Shown here piece by piece: positions 17,394-27,597 of a stretch of 64,000 nucleotides of DNA (its first letter is position 1; each line of letters opens with the position of its first letter). This DNA comes from Thiotrichales bacterium. Its GTDB lineage: Bacteria; Pseudomonadota; Gammaproteobacteria; HK1. The position numbers and the translations under genes were made by a program. The DNA is taken from positions 124,001 through 188,000 of the forward strand of contig JAPOSC010000065.1 in the NCBI GenBank assembly GCA_026709935.1, in the 5' to 3' direction. Under the pieces are notes generated by a model, which saw only the letters and a list, made by a program, of their open reading frames with translations, was not told where the DNA came from and did not search any database.

Positions 17394-18893
17394 TTATTCC
17401 AACTTCAGGGCCAGAAAGATCGGGTTGCCCTGGCGCTGGACGAGTACCGATACGGCCTTGCCCTGAGGCAGCTCGGCCACGAGCCGGGAGAGGTCATCGC
17501 CGTTCGTGGTCTTCCGATTGTTCAGCATGAGAATCAGGTCTCCCTCACGAATGCCCGCCCGCTCGGCCGGACCCCCGGCGGAGACGCTGCTCACGACGAC
17601 CCCTCGGTCGGCGGCATCCACCGATGCCCTCTCCTCTTCGGTCATCTCGCGCACCACGATTCCCAGCCGCCTCGCCTCGACACCCTCCGGTCCCGGCGTG
17701 GTCGCGACCTGGATCTCGTCCTCCTCGGGCAGCTCGTCGGTCGTCACCTGCAGGGTCATCGCCTGTCCGTTGCGGAGGATCCCGACCCCCACCTCCCGGC
17801 CGGCGCGTGTGCGTCCGACGATCGGCGGAAGCTCCGATGACCGCTCGATCGCATGTCCATCGAACGACAGCACGATGTCGCCGACCTCGAACCCCGCCCT
17901 TTCGGCCGGACTTCCGTCGAGCACCCTGGCGACCAGCGCGCCCTGGGGCTTGTCCATTCCGAACGATTCCGCAAGCTCCCTGGTCACGTCCTGAATCAGG
18001 ACGCCGAGCCAGCCTCTGGATACGCGGCCCTTCTCGCGCAACTGCTCGGCGACATCCATCGCCACGTCGATCGGTATGGCAAACGAGAGCCCCATGAACC
18101 CCCCGGTACGACTGAAAATCTGGGAGTTCACCCCCACCACCTGACCATCGAGATTGAACAGGGGACCGCCGGAGTTTCCGGGGTTGATCGCGACATCGGT
18201 CTGGATGAACGGGACGTAGTTCTCGCGTGGGAGGCTGCGGCCCTTGGCGGAGACGATACCCGCGGTGACGGAATAATCGAACCCGAACGGTGAGCCGATT
18301 GCGAGGACCCATTCGCCCACCTTCAGCTCGTAGTCGGTGTCAATACGCGCCACCGGCAATCCCTGAGCATCGATCTTGAGAAGCGCGACGTCGCTGGCTT
18401 CGTCGGTGCCGACGACCGTTGCGATGAACTCCCGGCGATCGCTCAGCCGTACGATGATCTCGTCGGCATTACGTACCACGTGGTTGTTCGAAATGATGAA
18501 CCCGTCTTCGGAGAGGATGAATCCGGACCCCAGCGACCGGGCGTCGAACTGCTCGATTCCCTCTTCCCCGAAGAAGCGCCGGAAGAACTCGTGAAGCGGA
18601 CTGTCTTCGGGCAGGTCGGGAATCTCGAGATCCCGGGGCATTCGGGGCCGATCCGCGGGTAGTGTCCGACGCTGGGTGGTGCTGATGTTCACCACCACGG
18701 CTCGATTGCGTTCGACGAGGTCGGTGAAATCGGGCAGAGACTGCGCGAGCAACGGCTCGGGGGTGAAACACGCCGCCGCGATCGACAGCGCGGCGATCAG
18801 GGTGACGATCGGGGTGGCGATCGGGCCGGAAGCTCTGGTCCGCCTTGCCCGGGCGCCGTGCGCGTGCGGCAGTGTGTCGAACGAATCATGCAT
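17394..18893 (-). CDS. mucD: Periplasmic serine protease/chaperone, DegP/MucD family (HtrA)
   Basis: Degrades or refolds damaged envelope proteins. The 499-residue protein has a hydrophobic export segment at about 26-50 ending ...LLAQS, the chymotrypsin-like triad H138 (SNNHVV), D168 (ASDVALL) and S241 (NPGNSGGPLF), and two PDZ domains (about 285-375 and 405-495). The frame is open for 83 more codons upstream, but those cover rseB; ATG 18893 gives a normal exported HtrA. It follows rseB by 28 bases in the sigma-E operon, so it is probably under sigma-E control as in Pseudomonas. Confidence 0.94.
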   Translation of the reverse strand: MHDSFDTLPHAHGARARRTRASGPIATPIVTLIAALSIAAACFTPEPLLAQSLPDFTDLVERNRAVVVNISTTQRRTLPADRPRMPRDLEIPDLPEDSPLHEFFRRFFGEEGIEQFDARSLGSGFILSEDGFIISNNHVVRNADEIIVRLSDRREFIATVVGTDEASDVALLKIDAQGLPVARIDTDYELKVGEWVLAIGSPFGFDYSVTAGIVSAKGRSLPRENYVPFIQTDVAINPGNSGGPLFNLDGQVVGVNSQIFSRTGGFMGLSFAIPIDVAMDVAEQLREKGRVSRGWLGVLIQDVTRELAESFGMDKPQGALVARVLDGSPAERAGFEVGDIVLSFDGHAIERSSELPPIVGRTRAGREVGVGILRNGQAMTLQVTTDELPEEDEIQVATTPGPEGVEARRLGIVVREMTEEERASVDAADRGVVVSSVSAGGPAERAGIREGDLILMLNNRKTTNGDDLSRLVAELPQGKAVSVLVQRQGNPIFLALKLE

Positions 18894-18921
18894 GGGTGCT
18901 CGGACCCCTCCTCGGTTTGAC

Positions 18922-20019
18922 CTACTGCTTCGTGATGGACGCGGCAACCTTCTCCACCGCGATTGCGGGCACCTCGCCGACCACACTGAGCTGATACCCG
19001 TCGATGACGCGGCTGTATGCATTGACCGCTCCGACCGAGGACAGCCCCTCGATCCGGTTCCCCACTCCGGCCGCCGGCTCGATGAACAGTGACAATGATG
19101 CGAGTCCGTCGCTGTAGACCCGGTGGTGCACGGCCTCTTCACCGGGCGGGATGCGGCGATAGGATTCGTCGGTCATCCTGAATCCGGCCGGCAGCCAGCC
19201 GATCACCCATTCCTGCGCCCGCGAGGCCGACTGGTGTTCGGTGCCCTCCGGGTCGCCTGTCTCGTAGCGCCGGTATCCGGCATCGGAAATGCGGGGTTTC
19301 AGAGCCTCGTCGGGAATCGACGTGGGCAGCTCCAAGTGCGTATAGACAATCTGTTCCAGCGCCGTGGAGTCGTCTTCGAGCAGTTCCATGTTCAGCAGCA
19401 GACCGGTCTCGCGACCGACCGCAAGGCGCAGCCCGTAGCGGTACCGGTCCTTCGGCCGGATGCGGATCACATCCACTTCTCGATCCGCCACCCGATCGGT
19501 GCCGCCGCTCGTCAGGATGTAGAACTCGCTGATGGCGGAATCGATCACCACCTCCGGGTCGAACGCGGCGGAGGGGTACAGATGGCCCGGGCGGCGCCTG
19601 GTGATCACTACCGCTCGATCGTCGGGAAAGATGCATATGACGCGCTCTCCGTCGCGAATGACTTCGCGGGGCACCCCGGATAACGCGACCAGCCGCTCGT
19701 GGCTTCCGCCGACGGCCGCGCGGTGGATGATCTTCATCGAACGGATGATCGATCCGTTGCGGTAGACGAACGTTCCGATGTAGTCGAGCGAACGCGACGC
19801 GCGCACCATCCGGTCGAGCATGCTCCGAATCTGGTCGGCATCCGCGTCGGCGGCATCCGCGGCACTCGGATGGACAGCCGCCGCGACCAGCGCGACGAGC
19901 AGGGTGACGCCCGTCAGGCAAGCGACTCCCGGTCGCCATCGTGATGCCCCGTGGCGTGATGATCCATGCCTTGGTGACCCATGACACGATGACCCATGCC
20001 CTGGTGACTCGTGGCGCAA
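18922..20019 (-). CDS. rseB: Sigma-E regulatory protein RseB/MucB
   Basis: Periplasmic protein that binds RseA, shields it from DegS and senses mislocalised lipopolysaccharide or lipoprotein. The mature part is a clear MucB/RseB domain (LDYIGTFVYRNG...GEEAVHHRVYSDGLASLSLFIE). No in-frame ATG or GTG lies between the rseA stop and the domain, so TTG 20019 is proposed (365 residues); CTG 20040 overlapping the rseA stop is the alternative. An odd Ser/His-rich repeat (HGSSCHGSPRHGSSRHG) precedes the membrane-export segment GVTLLVALVAAAV. The start is therefore uncertain, the function is not. Confidence 0.85.
   Translation of the reverse strand: MRHESPGHGSSCHGSPRHGSSRHGASRWRPGVACLTGVTLLVALVAAAVHPSAADAADADADQIRSMLDRMVRASRSLDYIGTFVYRNGSIIRSMKIIHRAAVGGSHERLVALSGVPREVIRDGERVICIFPDDRAVVITRRRPGHLYPSAAFDPEVVIDSAISEFYILTSGGTDRVADREVDVIRIRPKDRYRYGLRLAVGRETGLLLNMELLEDDSTALEQIVYTHLELPTSIPDEALKPRISDAGYRRYETGDPEGTEHQSASRAQEWVIGWLPAGFRMTDESYRRIPPGEEAVHHRVYSDGLASLSLFIEPAAGVGNRIEGLSSVGAVNAYSRVIDGYQLSVVGEVPAIAVEKVAASITKQ
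19943..20017 (-). repeat. Five tandem 15-base repeats at the start of rseB
   Basis: Five imperfect units on the plus strand, consensus g(a/g)tgaccc(a/g)tggcxx, begin at 19943, 19958, 19973, 19988 and 20003. On the rseB strand they read as repeats of about five residues, HG(S/A)S(R/C) and HGSPR. They lie immediately after the proposed TTG start and before the signal-anchor segment, so slipped-strand changes would lengthen the N-region in frame. Confidence 0.75.
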
Positions 20020-20036
20020 GGATGTCGGGGCGGCGT

Positions 20037-20663
20037 TCAGGGTCTGACCTCCACGAAGGACTGATAACCGACGATTCGAACATAGGTCAGCACGCCGTGC
20101 ACTCCGTGGCCGGAGTATTCGTTGTGGTTGACAAGGTAGGCGGTGAGACGCACCTCCGCGTCCGGCGCCACCCCGCTCCATTGCAGGCGGGACGCTTCGG
20201 TGCCGGCGGGTCGCCCGATCCCCGAAACGACGCGCACTTGGGAGCCATCCGGAGTGATCGGGCCGGAGTCCGTCGTTGCGGTGTCCGACGGTGATGTCTC
20301 CGCGATCTGTGGAGGTTGGGCGCCGCCGCGGTCGAGACGGTGGAGTCCGAGAACCGCGAGGCCGGCAATCGCCGCCGCAATCGCCGCTCCGGCCAGCGGA
20401 CGGAGTCGCGAACGTCGGGTCCGCGGCTTCAGGCGAACGACCGAGTCATCGGCGAGAACCACGCCCACTTTCCGGGCGATGGAATCGGCGCCGGGGACGG
20501 GACCGATCCCGCGCATGGCGTCCCCGATGAGGTGGAACCGCTCCCATGTTCGACGAAGCCCGGGGTCCTGGTACAGGGCATCCACGACTCCGTCCCGCGC
20601 CGGGTCCTCGAGCTCGCCGTCGATGAATGCCGAGAGACGTTCGTTCGAAACGGGTGCGTTCAC
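20037..20663 (-). CDS. rseA: Anti-sigma-E factor RseA/MucA
   Basis: Single-pass inner-membrane protein that holds RpoE inactive until stress-induced proteolysis. The 208-residue protein has an N-terminal cytoplasmic RseA domain (NERLSAFIDGELED at 7-20, WERFHLIGDAMRG at 40-52), a membrane segment at about 89-108, and a periplasmic tail with YLVNHNEYSGHG and YVRIVGYQ, which is typical of MucA-like proteins. It is 27 bases downstream of rpoE and its stop touches the start region of rseB. Confidence 0.95.
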   Translation of the reverse strand: MNAPVSNERLSAFIDGELEDPARDGVVDALYQDPGLRRTWERFHLIGDAMRGIGPVPGADSIARKVGVVLADDSVVRLKPRTRRSRLRPLAGAAIAAAIAGLAVLGLHRLDRGGAQPPQIAETSPSDTATTDSGPITPDGSQVRVVSGIGRPAGTEASRLQWSGVAPDAEVRLTAYLVNHNEYSGHGVHGVLTYVRIVGYQSFVEVRP

Positions 20664-20690
20664 GATCGTTCGTCCTGCGTCGGGCCGCGC

Positions 20691-21266
20691 TCAGTCGAGC
20701 AGCGGATCGAGCCGCGCGTTGATTGCCTCACGAGCGCGGAAAATCCTCGATCGGACGGTGCCGACGGGACATTCCATGACCCGGGCGATGTCCTCGTAGC
20801 TCAACCCTTCGAGCTCCCGCAGCGAGACCGCGACCTTGAGATCCTCGGGCAGAGCCTCGATAGCTGCGGCCACCGTGTGCTGTATCTCCTCGGTGAGGGC
20901 GAGCCCCTCCGGAGTGACGGTCTCCTTCAGCTCGACGACGCCGTCGAACTGCTCGGCATCCGTCACGTCCACCCCGGAATCCCGCGGCCGGCGCGCCTGT
21001 GCCGCCAAGTGGTTCTTCGCGGTATTGATGGCGATCCGATACATCCAGGTATAGAACGCGCTGTCGCCCCGAAATCTCGGAATTGCACGATACGCCTTCA
21101 TGAACGCTTCCTGCGTAACGTCGAGACTGTCGGCCGGATCCTGGACGTAGCGAGTGACGAGTTTGGCGATTCGGTGCTGATACTTGAGCATCAGCAGATC
21201 GAACGCCCTGCGATCTCCCCTCTGCACCCGCTCTACGAGATCGCGGTCTGAGACGTTGTCGGACAT
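20691..21266 (-). CDS. rpoE: RNA polymerase sigma factor RpoE (AlgU/sigma-E)
   Basis: Extracytoplasmic-function sigma factor for the envelope stress response. From ATG 21266 the protein has 191 residues, the same length as E. coli RpoE, starting MSDNVSDRDLVERVQRGDRRAF. Region 2 (DVTQEAFMKAYRAI...FYTWMYRIAINTAKNHL) and region 4 (LPEDLKVAVSLRELEGLSYEDIA) are intact. An upstream in-frame ATG (21287) has a somewhat better ribosome binding site and cannot be excluded. First gene of rpoE-rseA-rseB-mucD. An AT-rich patch (GAGTATGATATT, 21408-21419) upstream is a possible promoter. Confidence 0.95.
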   Translation of the reverse strand: MSDNVSDRDLVERVQRGDRRAFDLLMLKYQHRIAKLVTRYVQDPADSLDVTQEAFMKAYRAIPRFRGDSAFYTWMYRIAINTAKNHLAAQARRPRDSGVDVTDAEQFDGVVELKETVTPEGLALTEEIQHTVAAAIEALPEDLKVAVSLRELEGLSYEDIARVMECPVGTVRSRIFRAREAINARLDPLLD

Positions 21267-21561
21267 CGTGCCGATCCGTGGCTCCATGCACTGCCCCGAC
21301 CGTCGAGCCGGCATGTCGAATCGACAGCCGACCGAGCCCCCTCCGCGGGCGACGCTGAGCTGTGAAGCTGCCGAGCCCCCGCTCGCAGGAAAGTGTGCTT
21401 CGGACGAATATCATACTCTCAAGGCCGGGCAATCGCTGAGTGTGGCTCGGGGATCAACCGATTCATCACCCTGATGTTCAAGCAGGCGAGAAGCTCCGCC
21501 TGCAAGCCTGAGCCGGCAGGAAGTTCCGCCGGTGGGCTGGTGGCGGGTTTCGTCTGCGCGC

Positions 21562-22521
21562 TCATGCCGTATCCTGCGTGAATGCCAGCACCTCCCGCAA
21601 CGACCGGTAGCGACCGGCGAGCATGACGAGACGATCCAGCCCGACCGCCACCCCCGCGCAGGCCGGCAGTCCCGCCTCATGGGCCGCCAGCAGCCGATCG
21701 TCGGCTTCCGGGACCGGTTGCCCCATCCTCGACCGTACCTTGATATCGCGCTGCATTCGCTGACGCAGCTCCTCGGCGTCCTGAAGTTCATGATAGCCGT
21801 TCGCGACTTCGATTCCGTCGATGTAGAGCTCGAACCGCTCCGCCACCGCCGGAGAGCCGGTGCGAACCCTGGCGAGCGCGGCCCGCGACGTGGGGAAGTC
21901 GAGCAGGTAGACCCGCCCGGACCCGAGCGCGGGCTGCACCGCGACGGAGAGGAGCCAGTCGAGACATTCGTCGCGGTCGGTACCCGCGGCGCCGCTCTCG
22001 AATCCGCGTGAGCGGCAGGCATCGTGCAGATCCGCCAGCGGCGCCGTCAGCGGATCGAGACCAAGGTGACGCGAGAACGCCTCGCGAAACGTCAGGCGCC
22101 AGGACGGGCCGGGACCGAGGACCGTGTCGAGCAGCACATCGATATCGTCGATGAGGCGGTGATGGTCGAATCCCACCCGGTACCACTCCAGTATCGAAAA
22201 TTCGTGATTGTGGTGCCGGCCCCGTTCCCCGTCCCGGAACGCCCGGGTAATCTGGTAGATAGGCCCGCTGCCCGCGGCCAGCAGCCGCTTCATCGCGAAC
22301 TCGGGCGACGTCTGGAGGTACCAGGCGCGACCGGCCCCATCACGGGCGATGAGACTCTCGATCGACGGATCAGTGACGGTGCGGGAGCCCAGGCTGGGAG
22401 TCTCCACCTCCAGCACGCCCTCGGCGTCGAAGTGCGCGCGAACCGCACGCAGGACACGAGCCCGGAGTCGGAGCGCGTCAATGCTCGCGTCTGGTCGCCA
22501 GTCGCAACCCGATCCCTCCAT
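21562..22521 (-). CDS. epmA: EF-P lysine ligase EpmA (GenX/PoxA/YjeA)
   Basis: Attaches (R)-beta-lysine to Lys34 of elongation factor P. The 319-residue protein is a class II lysyl-tRNA-synthetase-like catalytic domain without the anticodon-binding domain: motif 2 RAFRDGERGRHHNHEFSILEWYR and motif 3 GVAVGLDRLVML are visible. ATG 22521 has AGGA about 8 bases upstream and gives the typical start close to WRPDASIDALRLRARVL. It is 153 bases downstream of efp on the same strand, which supports the pairing; the mutase EpmB is not in this window. Confidence 0.93.
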   Translation of the reverse strand: MEGSGCDWRPDASIDALRLRARVLRAVRAHFDAEGVLEVETPSLGSRTVTDPSIESLIARDGAGRAWYLQTSPEFAMKRLLAAGSGPIYQITRAFRDGERGRHHNHEFSILEWYRVGFDHHRLIDDIDVLLDTVLGPGPSWRLTFREAFSRHLGLDPLTAPLADLHDACRSRGFESGAAGTDRDECLDWLLSVAVQPALGSGRVYLLDFPTSRAALARVRTGSPAVAERFELYIDGIEVANGYHELQDAEELRQRMQRDIKVRSRMGQPVPEADDRLLAAHEAGLPACAGVAVGLDRLVMLAGRYRSLREVLAFTQDTA

Positions 22522-22674
22522 CACCGTCGTCCTCCGCCCTGACCGAGATCCGGCTCGCTTCACCGCGGATGGATGAATGGCATGCACCGGAACCCGTGCA
22601 TCTGCGCCGTGGAGCACCCGGGTTCGCCAATTCAACGGTATTGGTCCGGATCACGAATGCGGCGAGCGCTGCAC

Positions 22675-23244
22675 TCATTCACGGGCGCGCGACACATACT
22701 CGCCGGTGCGGGTATCGACCTTCACCAGCTCACCCTGCTCGATGAACAGCGGGACCTTGATGACGGTGCCGGTCTCGACCGTCGCCGGCTTGGTCGCACC
22801 GCTCGCGGTATCGCCGCGCACGCCGGGTTCGGTCTCGGTGATCCGCAGCGTCGCGAAGTTCGGTGGAGTAACGGCGATCGGCGTGCCGTTCCACAGCGTG
22901 ATCGTGCATGTGTCCTGTTCCTTGAGCCAGCGTGCGGCGCCGGCTACGGCATCGACCGTGGCCGCATACTGCTCGAACGTCGCCTCGTCCATGAAGTGGA
23001 ACATGTCGCCGTCGCTGTATATGAATTGCAGCGAAACCTCCAGGACATCCGCCGCCTCCACCGACTCCCCGGACTTGAACGTACGTTCGATGACTCGTCC
23101 GCTCCTCAGGTTGCGGAACTTCGCACGGACGAAAGCCTGCCCCTTGCCGGGTTTGACGAACTCGTTCTCGATGATGGAGCACGGGTCTCCGTCGATGATG
23201 AGTTTCAGTCCGGACCGGAATTCGCTGGTATTGATGTTCGGCAT
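22675..23244 (-). CDS. efp: Elongation factor P
   Basis: Relieves ribosome stalling at polyproline stretches. The 189-residue protein is close to E. coli EF-P: the modified K34 is in KPGKGQAF (31-38), and the ends [21 protein letters not shown] and GEYVSRARE match. ATG 23244 begins [12 protein letters not shown]; a longer open frame upstream is a shadow of parC. The Lys at position 34 and the adjacent epmA indicate beta-lysylation rather than rhamnosylation (which uses Arg32). Confidence 0.96.
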   Translation of the reverse strand: MPNINTSEFRSGLKLIIDGDPCSIIENEFVKPGKGQAFVRAKFRNLRSGRVIERTFKSGESVEAADVLEVSLQFIYSDGDMFHFMDEATFEQYAATVDAVAGAARWLKEQDTCTITLWNGTPIAVTPPNFATLRITETEPGVRGDTASGATKPATVETGTVIKVPLFIEQGELVKVDTRTGEYVSRARE

Positions 23245-23267
23245 GGTTAAGGGTCCTCGGTGATCGG

Positions 23268-25523
23268 TCAGGCGTCCTGGACTTCCAGGCGATCCGCCCG
23301 CTGGAAACCGCGGGGCAGCAGCAACCCGGCCCGTCCGCGTCCGAGCGCATAGTGCGCGAGATCGGATGGCTTCAGGTTGATGTAGCGCTTGCCGGCGTGA
23401 ACGGTGAGCGGCCGGCGCGCGGGCACGACCTCGATATCGACCACGAAATCCTCCCGAGTCTCGGCCTTCGCTCTGGGGATCCGGATGATCTTCACGCCCT
23501 TGCCCCGGGCCAGTCGCGGGAGCTCCACCAGCGGATGGACGAGGAGCTTTCCGGCTCTGGAGACCGCCGCGAGCTGTTCGGCATCCGGATCGGTGACCGG
23601 ACGCGGCACGAGCAGCCTGGCCCCCGGCGTGAGTGAAACGCATGCCTTGCCCGCGCGATTCCTTGACCAGAGATCCTCCAGGCGCACGATGAAGCCGTAT
23701 CCGGCATCCGTCGCGATGACATAGTGCTGGGATGCCGCCCCGATCATGACGCCTTCGAAGGTGGCGCCGTCGGGCGGATTGATGCGTCCCGCCAGGGGCT
23801 CTCCCTGACCCCGGGCGGATGCGAGGGTGTGGGCCGGGACGCAGTACACGCGGCCAGTCGAGTCCAGAAACACCGCAAGCTGGTTGCTGCGGCCCCGGGC
23901 CATGGCCCGGAACACATCGCCGGGCCGGTAGCTCAGCCCCCGTGGATCGATCTCGTGTCCCTTGGCGGCGCGGACCCAACCCCGTTCGGAGAGCACTACC
24001 GTGATCGGCTCGGCCGGCGCAAGGTCGGCCTCTCCGAGCGCCTGCGCCGCATCGCGCTCCACGAGGGGCGAACGACGCTCGTCACCGTAGCGCTCGGCAT
24101 CTTCCAGCAGCTCGCCGCGGACCAGCATCGGCACGCCCTGCTCGCTTTCGAGGATCTCCTCCAGGCGGCGGCTCTCGGCGGCCAGCTCCGACTGTTCGGA
24201 CCGGATCTTCACCTCCTCCAACCGCGCGAGATTGCGAAGCCTCAGATTGAGGATCGCCTCGGCCTGCACGTCGGTGAGGCCGAACCGGCTCATCAGCGCC
24301 GGCCGCGGGTGATCCTCCTGCCGGATGATCGCGATGACCTCGTCGATGTTGAGGAAGGCGACGAGCAACCCCTCCAGAATATGGAGCCGGTCGTTAACCT
24401 GATCGAGGCGATGTTCGGTCCGCCGGCGCACCGTCGCGATCCGGAACTTCAACCACTCCGAGAGGATCGCTCGCAGATCGGCCTGTCGGGGGCGGTTGTC
24501 GAGCCCCACCACGGTCATGTTGACCCGGTAGTTGCGCTCGAGGTCGGTGGTGGCGAACAGATGGGACATCAACCGCTCGACATCGACGCGGTTCGATCGG
24601 GGAACGATGACGAGGCGGGTGGGGTTCTCGTGGTCGGATTCGTCGCGCAGGTCCTCCACCATCGGCAGCTTCCTCGCGAGCATCTGCTGCGCGATCTGCT
24701 CCAGCACCTTCGAGCCCGAGACCTGGTACGGAAGCGCGGTCACGACGATCGCGGCGTCGTCGCGCTCGAACCGCGCGCGCATCCGCACGCTGCCCGACCC
24801 GCTCTCGTACATCGCGACGAGGTCCTGGCGCGGAGTGACGATCTCCGCCTCGGTGGGAAAATCCGGACCACGAACGTTTTCGCAGAGCTCGGCGACGGAC
24901 GCCTGCGGTTGGTCGAGGAGCCGGACGCAGGCGGCGACGGTCTCGCACAGGTTGTGCGGGGGCACATCGGTCGCCATGCCGACCGCGATTCCGGCCGCAC
25001 CGTTGAGCAGCAGGTGCGGAAGGCGGGCCGGGAGCAGTTCCGGTTCGTCGAGCGTGCCGTCGAAGTTCGCGCTCCAGTCGACGGTGCCTTCGCGAAGCTC
25101 GCGCAGCAGGACTTCCGCGAACCGGGTGAGCTTCGCCTCGGTGTAGCGCATCGCCGCGAACGACTTCGGATCGTCGGCGGTGCCCCAGTTTCCCTGGCCG
25201 TCGATCAGCGGATAGCGGATGGCGAACGGCTGCGCGAGCAGCACCATTGCCTCGTAGCAGGCGCTCTCTCCGTGCGGGTGAAACTTGCCGAGCACATCGC
25301 CGACGGTGCGCGCCGACTTCTTGTACTTTGCGCCGGTGGTCAGGCCCAGCTCCGACATCGCGTAGACGATGCGCCTCTGCACCGGCTTCAGTCCGTCACC
25401 GACGTGAGGCAGGGCCCGGTCGAGAATCACGTACATCGAGTAATCGAGATACGCTTTCTCGGCGAAGTCCTTCAGCGGGCGCCGTTCGACCTCGTCGAAA
25501 TCGAATGTCATGCCTGTCTGCAT
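23268..25523 (-). CDS. parC: DNA topoisomerase IV subunit A
   Basis: Decatenates daughter chromosomes. The 751-residue protein has the active-site Tyr127 ([10 protein letters not shown]), the quinolone-resistance region [11 protein letters not shown] with Ser87 and Glu91 (equivalent to E. coli Ser80 and Glu84, that is, the susceptible-type residues), and a C-terminal beta-pinwheel of moderate length. The start is ATG 25523 or ATG 25511 (MTFDFDEVE). It lies 23 bases before efp and 44 bases after parE on the same strand. Confidence 0.96.
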   Translation of the reverse strand: MQTGMTFDFDEVERRPLKDFAEKAYLDYSMYVILDRALPHVGDGLKPVQRRIVYAMSELGLTTGAKYKKSARTVGDVLGKFHPHGESACYEAMVLLAQPFAIRYPLIDGQGNWGTADDPKSFAAMRYTEAKLTRFAEVLLRELREGTVDWSANFDGTLDEPELLPARLPHLLLNGAAGIAVGMATDVPPHNLCETVAACVRLLDQPQASVAELCENVRGPDFPTEAEIVTPRQDLVAMYESGSGSVRMRARFERDDAAIVVTALPYQVSGSKVLEQIAQQMLARKLPMVEDLRDESDHENPTRLVIVPRSNRVDVERLMSHLFATTDLERNYRVNMTVVGLDNRPRQADLRAILSEWLKFRIATVRRRTEHRLDQVNDRLHILEGLLVAFLNIDEVIAIIRQEDHPRPALMSRFGLTDVQAEAILNLRLRNLARLEEVKIRSEQSELAAESRRLEEILESEQGVPMLVRGELLEDAERYGDERRSPLVERDAAQALGEADLAPAEPITVVLSERGWVRAAKGHEIDPRGLSYRPGDVFRAMARGRSNQLAVFLDSTGRVYCVPAHTLASARGQGEPLAGRINPPDGATFEGVMIGAASQHYVIATDAGYGFIVRLEDLWSRNRAGKACVSLTPGARLLVPRPVTDPDAEQLAAVSRAGKLLVHPLVELPRLARGKGVKIIRIPRAKAETREDFVVDIEVVPARRPLTVHAGKRYINLKPSDLAHYALGRGRAGLLLPRGFQRADRLEVQDA

Positions 25524-25567
25524 TCCAGCGACGACCGGAGAGTGATGAATCAGACCGGGCGACCGAC

Positions 25568-27454
25568 TCAGAGATCAGCGAGATTGCCGTCGCGTTCGAG
25601 CCACGCGCGCCGATCCGAGGCGCGCTTCTTCGCGAGCAGCCGGTCGACGGCCTCGTCGGTGTCGTCGCCGGGCGCGACGGTGAGCCGGACGAGGCGCCGG
25701 GTCTCGGGCGCGATGGTAGTTTCGCGAAGCTGCAGCGGGTTCATCTCGCCGAGACCCTTGAACCGCTGCACATTCGCCCGTCCCTTGAATTTCTCCGCCG
25801 CAATCCGGTCGAGAATGCCCTTCTTCTCGTCGTCGTCGAGAGCGTAGTACACGTTCTTGCCGGCGTCGATCCGGTACAGGGGCGGCATCGCCACGTGGAC
25901 CCGGTCGTCCAGCACCAGCGAGCGGAAGTGCCGGAGGAACAGCGCACAGAGCAGGGTCGCGATGTGGGCACCGTCGGAGTCGGCATCCGCGAGGATGCAG
26001 ATCTTCCCGTAGCGTAGTCCGCTCAGATCACCCGAACCGGGATCGACCCCGACCGCAATGGCGATGTCGTGCACCTCCTGCGACGACAGGACCTGACCGG
26101 ATTCGACTTCCCACGTGTTGAGTATCTTGCCCCGCAACGGCATGACCGCCTGGAACTCGCGGTCCCGGGCCTGCTTGGCGGAGCCGCCGGCGGAATCGCC
26201 CTCGACCAGGAACAGCTCGGTGCGGGCGAGATCCTGCGACGTGCAGTCGGCGAGCTTGCCGGGCAGCGCGGGACCGGAGGTGACCTTCTTGCGCACCACC
26301 TGCCGAGCGGCGCGCATGCGAAGCTGGGCGCTGGCGATCGCGATCTCGGCGATTCGATCCCCCGTGTCCGGATGCTGCCCCAGCCACAGACTGAACGCGT
26401 TCTTGACCACTCCCGAAACGAACGCCGCGCATTCCCGGGACGAGAGCCGATCCTTGGTCTGTCCGGTGAACTGCGGCTCGTTCATCTTCACCGACAGCAC
26501 GTACCGGCAGCGCTCCCAGATGTCTTCAGGGGCGAGCTTCACCCCGCGCGGCAGCAGGTTGCGGAACTCGCAGTACTCACGCAGGGCCTCCAGCAGTCCG
26601 GCCCGGAAGCCGTTGACATGAGTGCCGCCCAGCGGCGTGGGAATCAGGTTGACGTAGCTCTCGGTGGGCCCCTCCCCTCCCTCTTGCAGCCATATCGCCG
26701 CCCAGTCCGCCGCCTCGGTGTTGCCCTCCATGCTTGCGACGAACGGAGATTCCGGAACGAAGTCGGCCGTCTCCAGCGCATCCTTCAGGTAGGCGGCGAG
26801 ACCGTCCTCGTAGTGCCACTCACTCCGTTCGCCGCTCGCTTCGTTCTCGAACGACACCCGCAGCCCCGGACAGAGCACCGCCTTGGCGCGCAGAGTGTGG
26901 AGGAGCCGCGGAATCGAGAATTTCGGCGAGTCGAAATAGCGTCCGTCGGGCCAGAAACGGATCGTCGTTCCCGTATTCCGGCGTCCGACGGAGCCGACCA
27001 CTTCAAGCGCCTCGACCTTCTCTCCGCTTTCGAAGGCCATCGCGTACTCGCCACCCCCGCGTTTCACGCGGACCTCCAGGCGTCGCGACAGCGCATTGAC
27101 CACGGACACCCCGACCCCGTGAAGCCCACCCGAGAACCGATAGCTTCCCTGCGAGAACTTCCCCCCGGCGTGGAGCCGGGTGAGGATGAGCTCCACCCCG
27201 GGGACGCCCTCCTCGGGATGGATGTCGACGGGCATCCCGCGGCCGTCGTCGACCACCGTCAGCGAATCATCGGCGTGGAGGACGACAGCGAGACCGGTCG
27301 CCTGTCCGACGATGGCCTCGTCGACGCTGTTGTCGATGACCTCCTGTGCGAGGTGGTTCGGCCGCGCCGTATCGGTATACATGCCGGGGCGCTTGCGAAC
27401 CGGGTCGAGCCCGGCCAGGACTTCGATCGAGGCGGCGTCGTAGAGCGTATTCAT
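25568..27454 (-). CDS. parE: DNA topoisomerase IV subunit B
   Basis: ATPase subunit of topoisomerase IV. The 628-residue protein follows E. coli ParE along its whole length: ATP-site residues NSVDEA and [25 protein letters not shown] acidic residues EGDSAGGSA and DADSDGAH, and the C-terminal [13 protein letters not shown] 27454 is chosen because the protein then starts [19 protein letters not shown], aligning with the E. coli start; two other start codons lie 4 and 13 codons upstream. Confidence 0.96.
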   Translation of the reverse strand: MNTLYDAASIEVLAGLDPVRKRPGMYTDTARPNHLAQEVIDNSVDEAIVGQATGLAVVLHADDSLTVVDDGRGMPVDIHPEEGVPGVELILTRLHAGGKFSQGSYRFSGGLHGVGVSVVNALSRRLEVRVKRGGGEYAMAFESGEKVEALEVVGSVGRRNTGTTIRFWPDGRYFDSPKFSIPRLLHTLRAKAVLCPGLRVSFENEASGERSEWHYEDGLAAYLKDALETADFVPESPFVASMEGNTEAADWAAIWLQEGGEGPTESYVNLIPTPLGGTHVNGFRAGLLEALREYCEFRNLLPRGVKLAPEDIWERCRYVLSVKMNEPQFTGQTKDRLSSRECAAFVSGVVKNAFSLWLGQHPDTGDRIAEIAIASAQLRMRAARQVVRKKVTSGPALPGKLADCTSQDLARTELFLVEGDSAGGSAKQARDREFQAVMPLRGKILNTWEVESGQVLSSQEVHDIAIAVGVDPGSGDLSGLRYGKICILADADSDGAHIATLLCALFLRHFRSLVLDDRVHVAMPPLYRIDAGKNVYYALDDDEKKGILDRIAAEKFKGRANVQRFKGLGEMNPLQLRETTIAPETRRLVRLTVAPGDDTDEAVDRLLAKKRASDRRAWLERDGNLADL

Positions 27455-27597
27455 GGCCGGAGTCATTGTCCGACATCGACCGTACGGACACAATCTGTTG
27501 TGTCCGCATTACGGTGGCGCCACGACATGGTGTGCTCTCGCCAGGATCGCCTGCAATCCGGAGGCGCAAGCGCCGGCCGGCGCGGGGGGAGGCAGCC

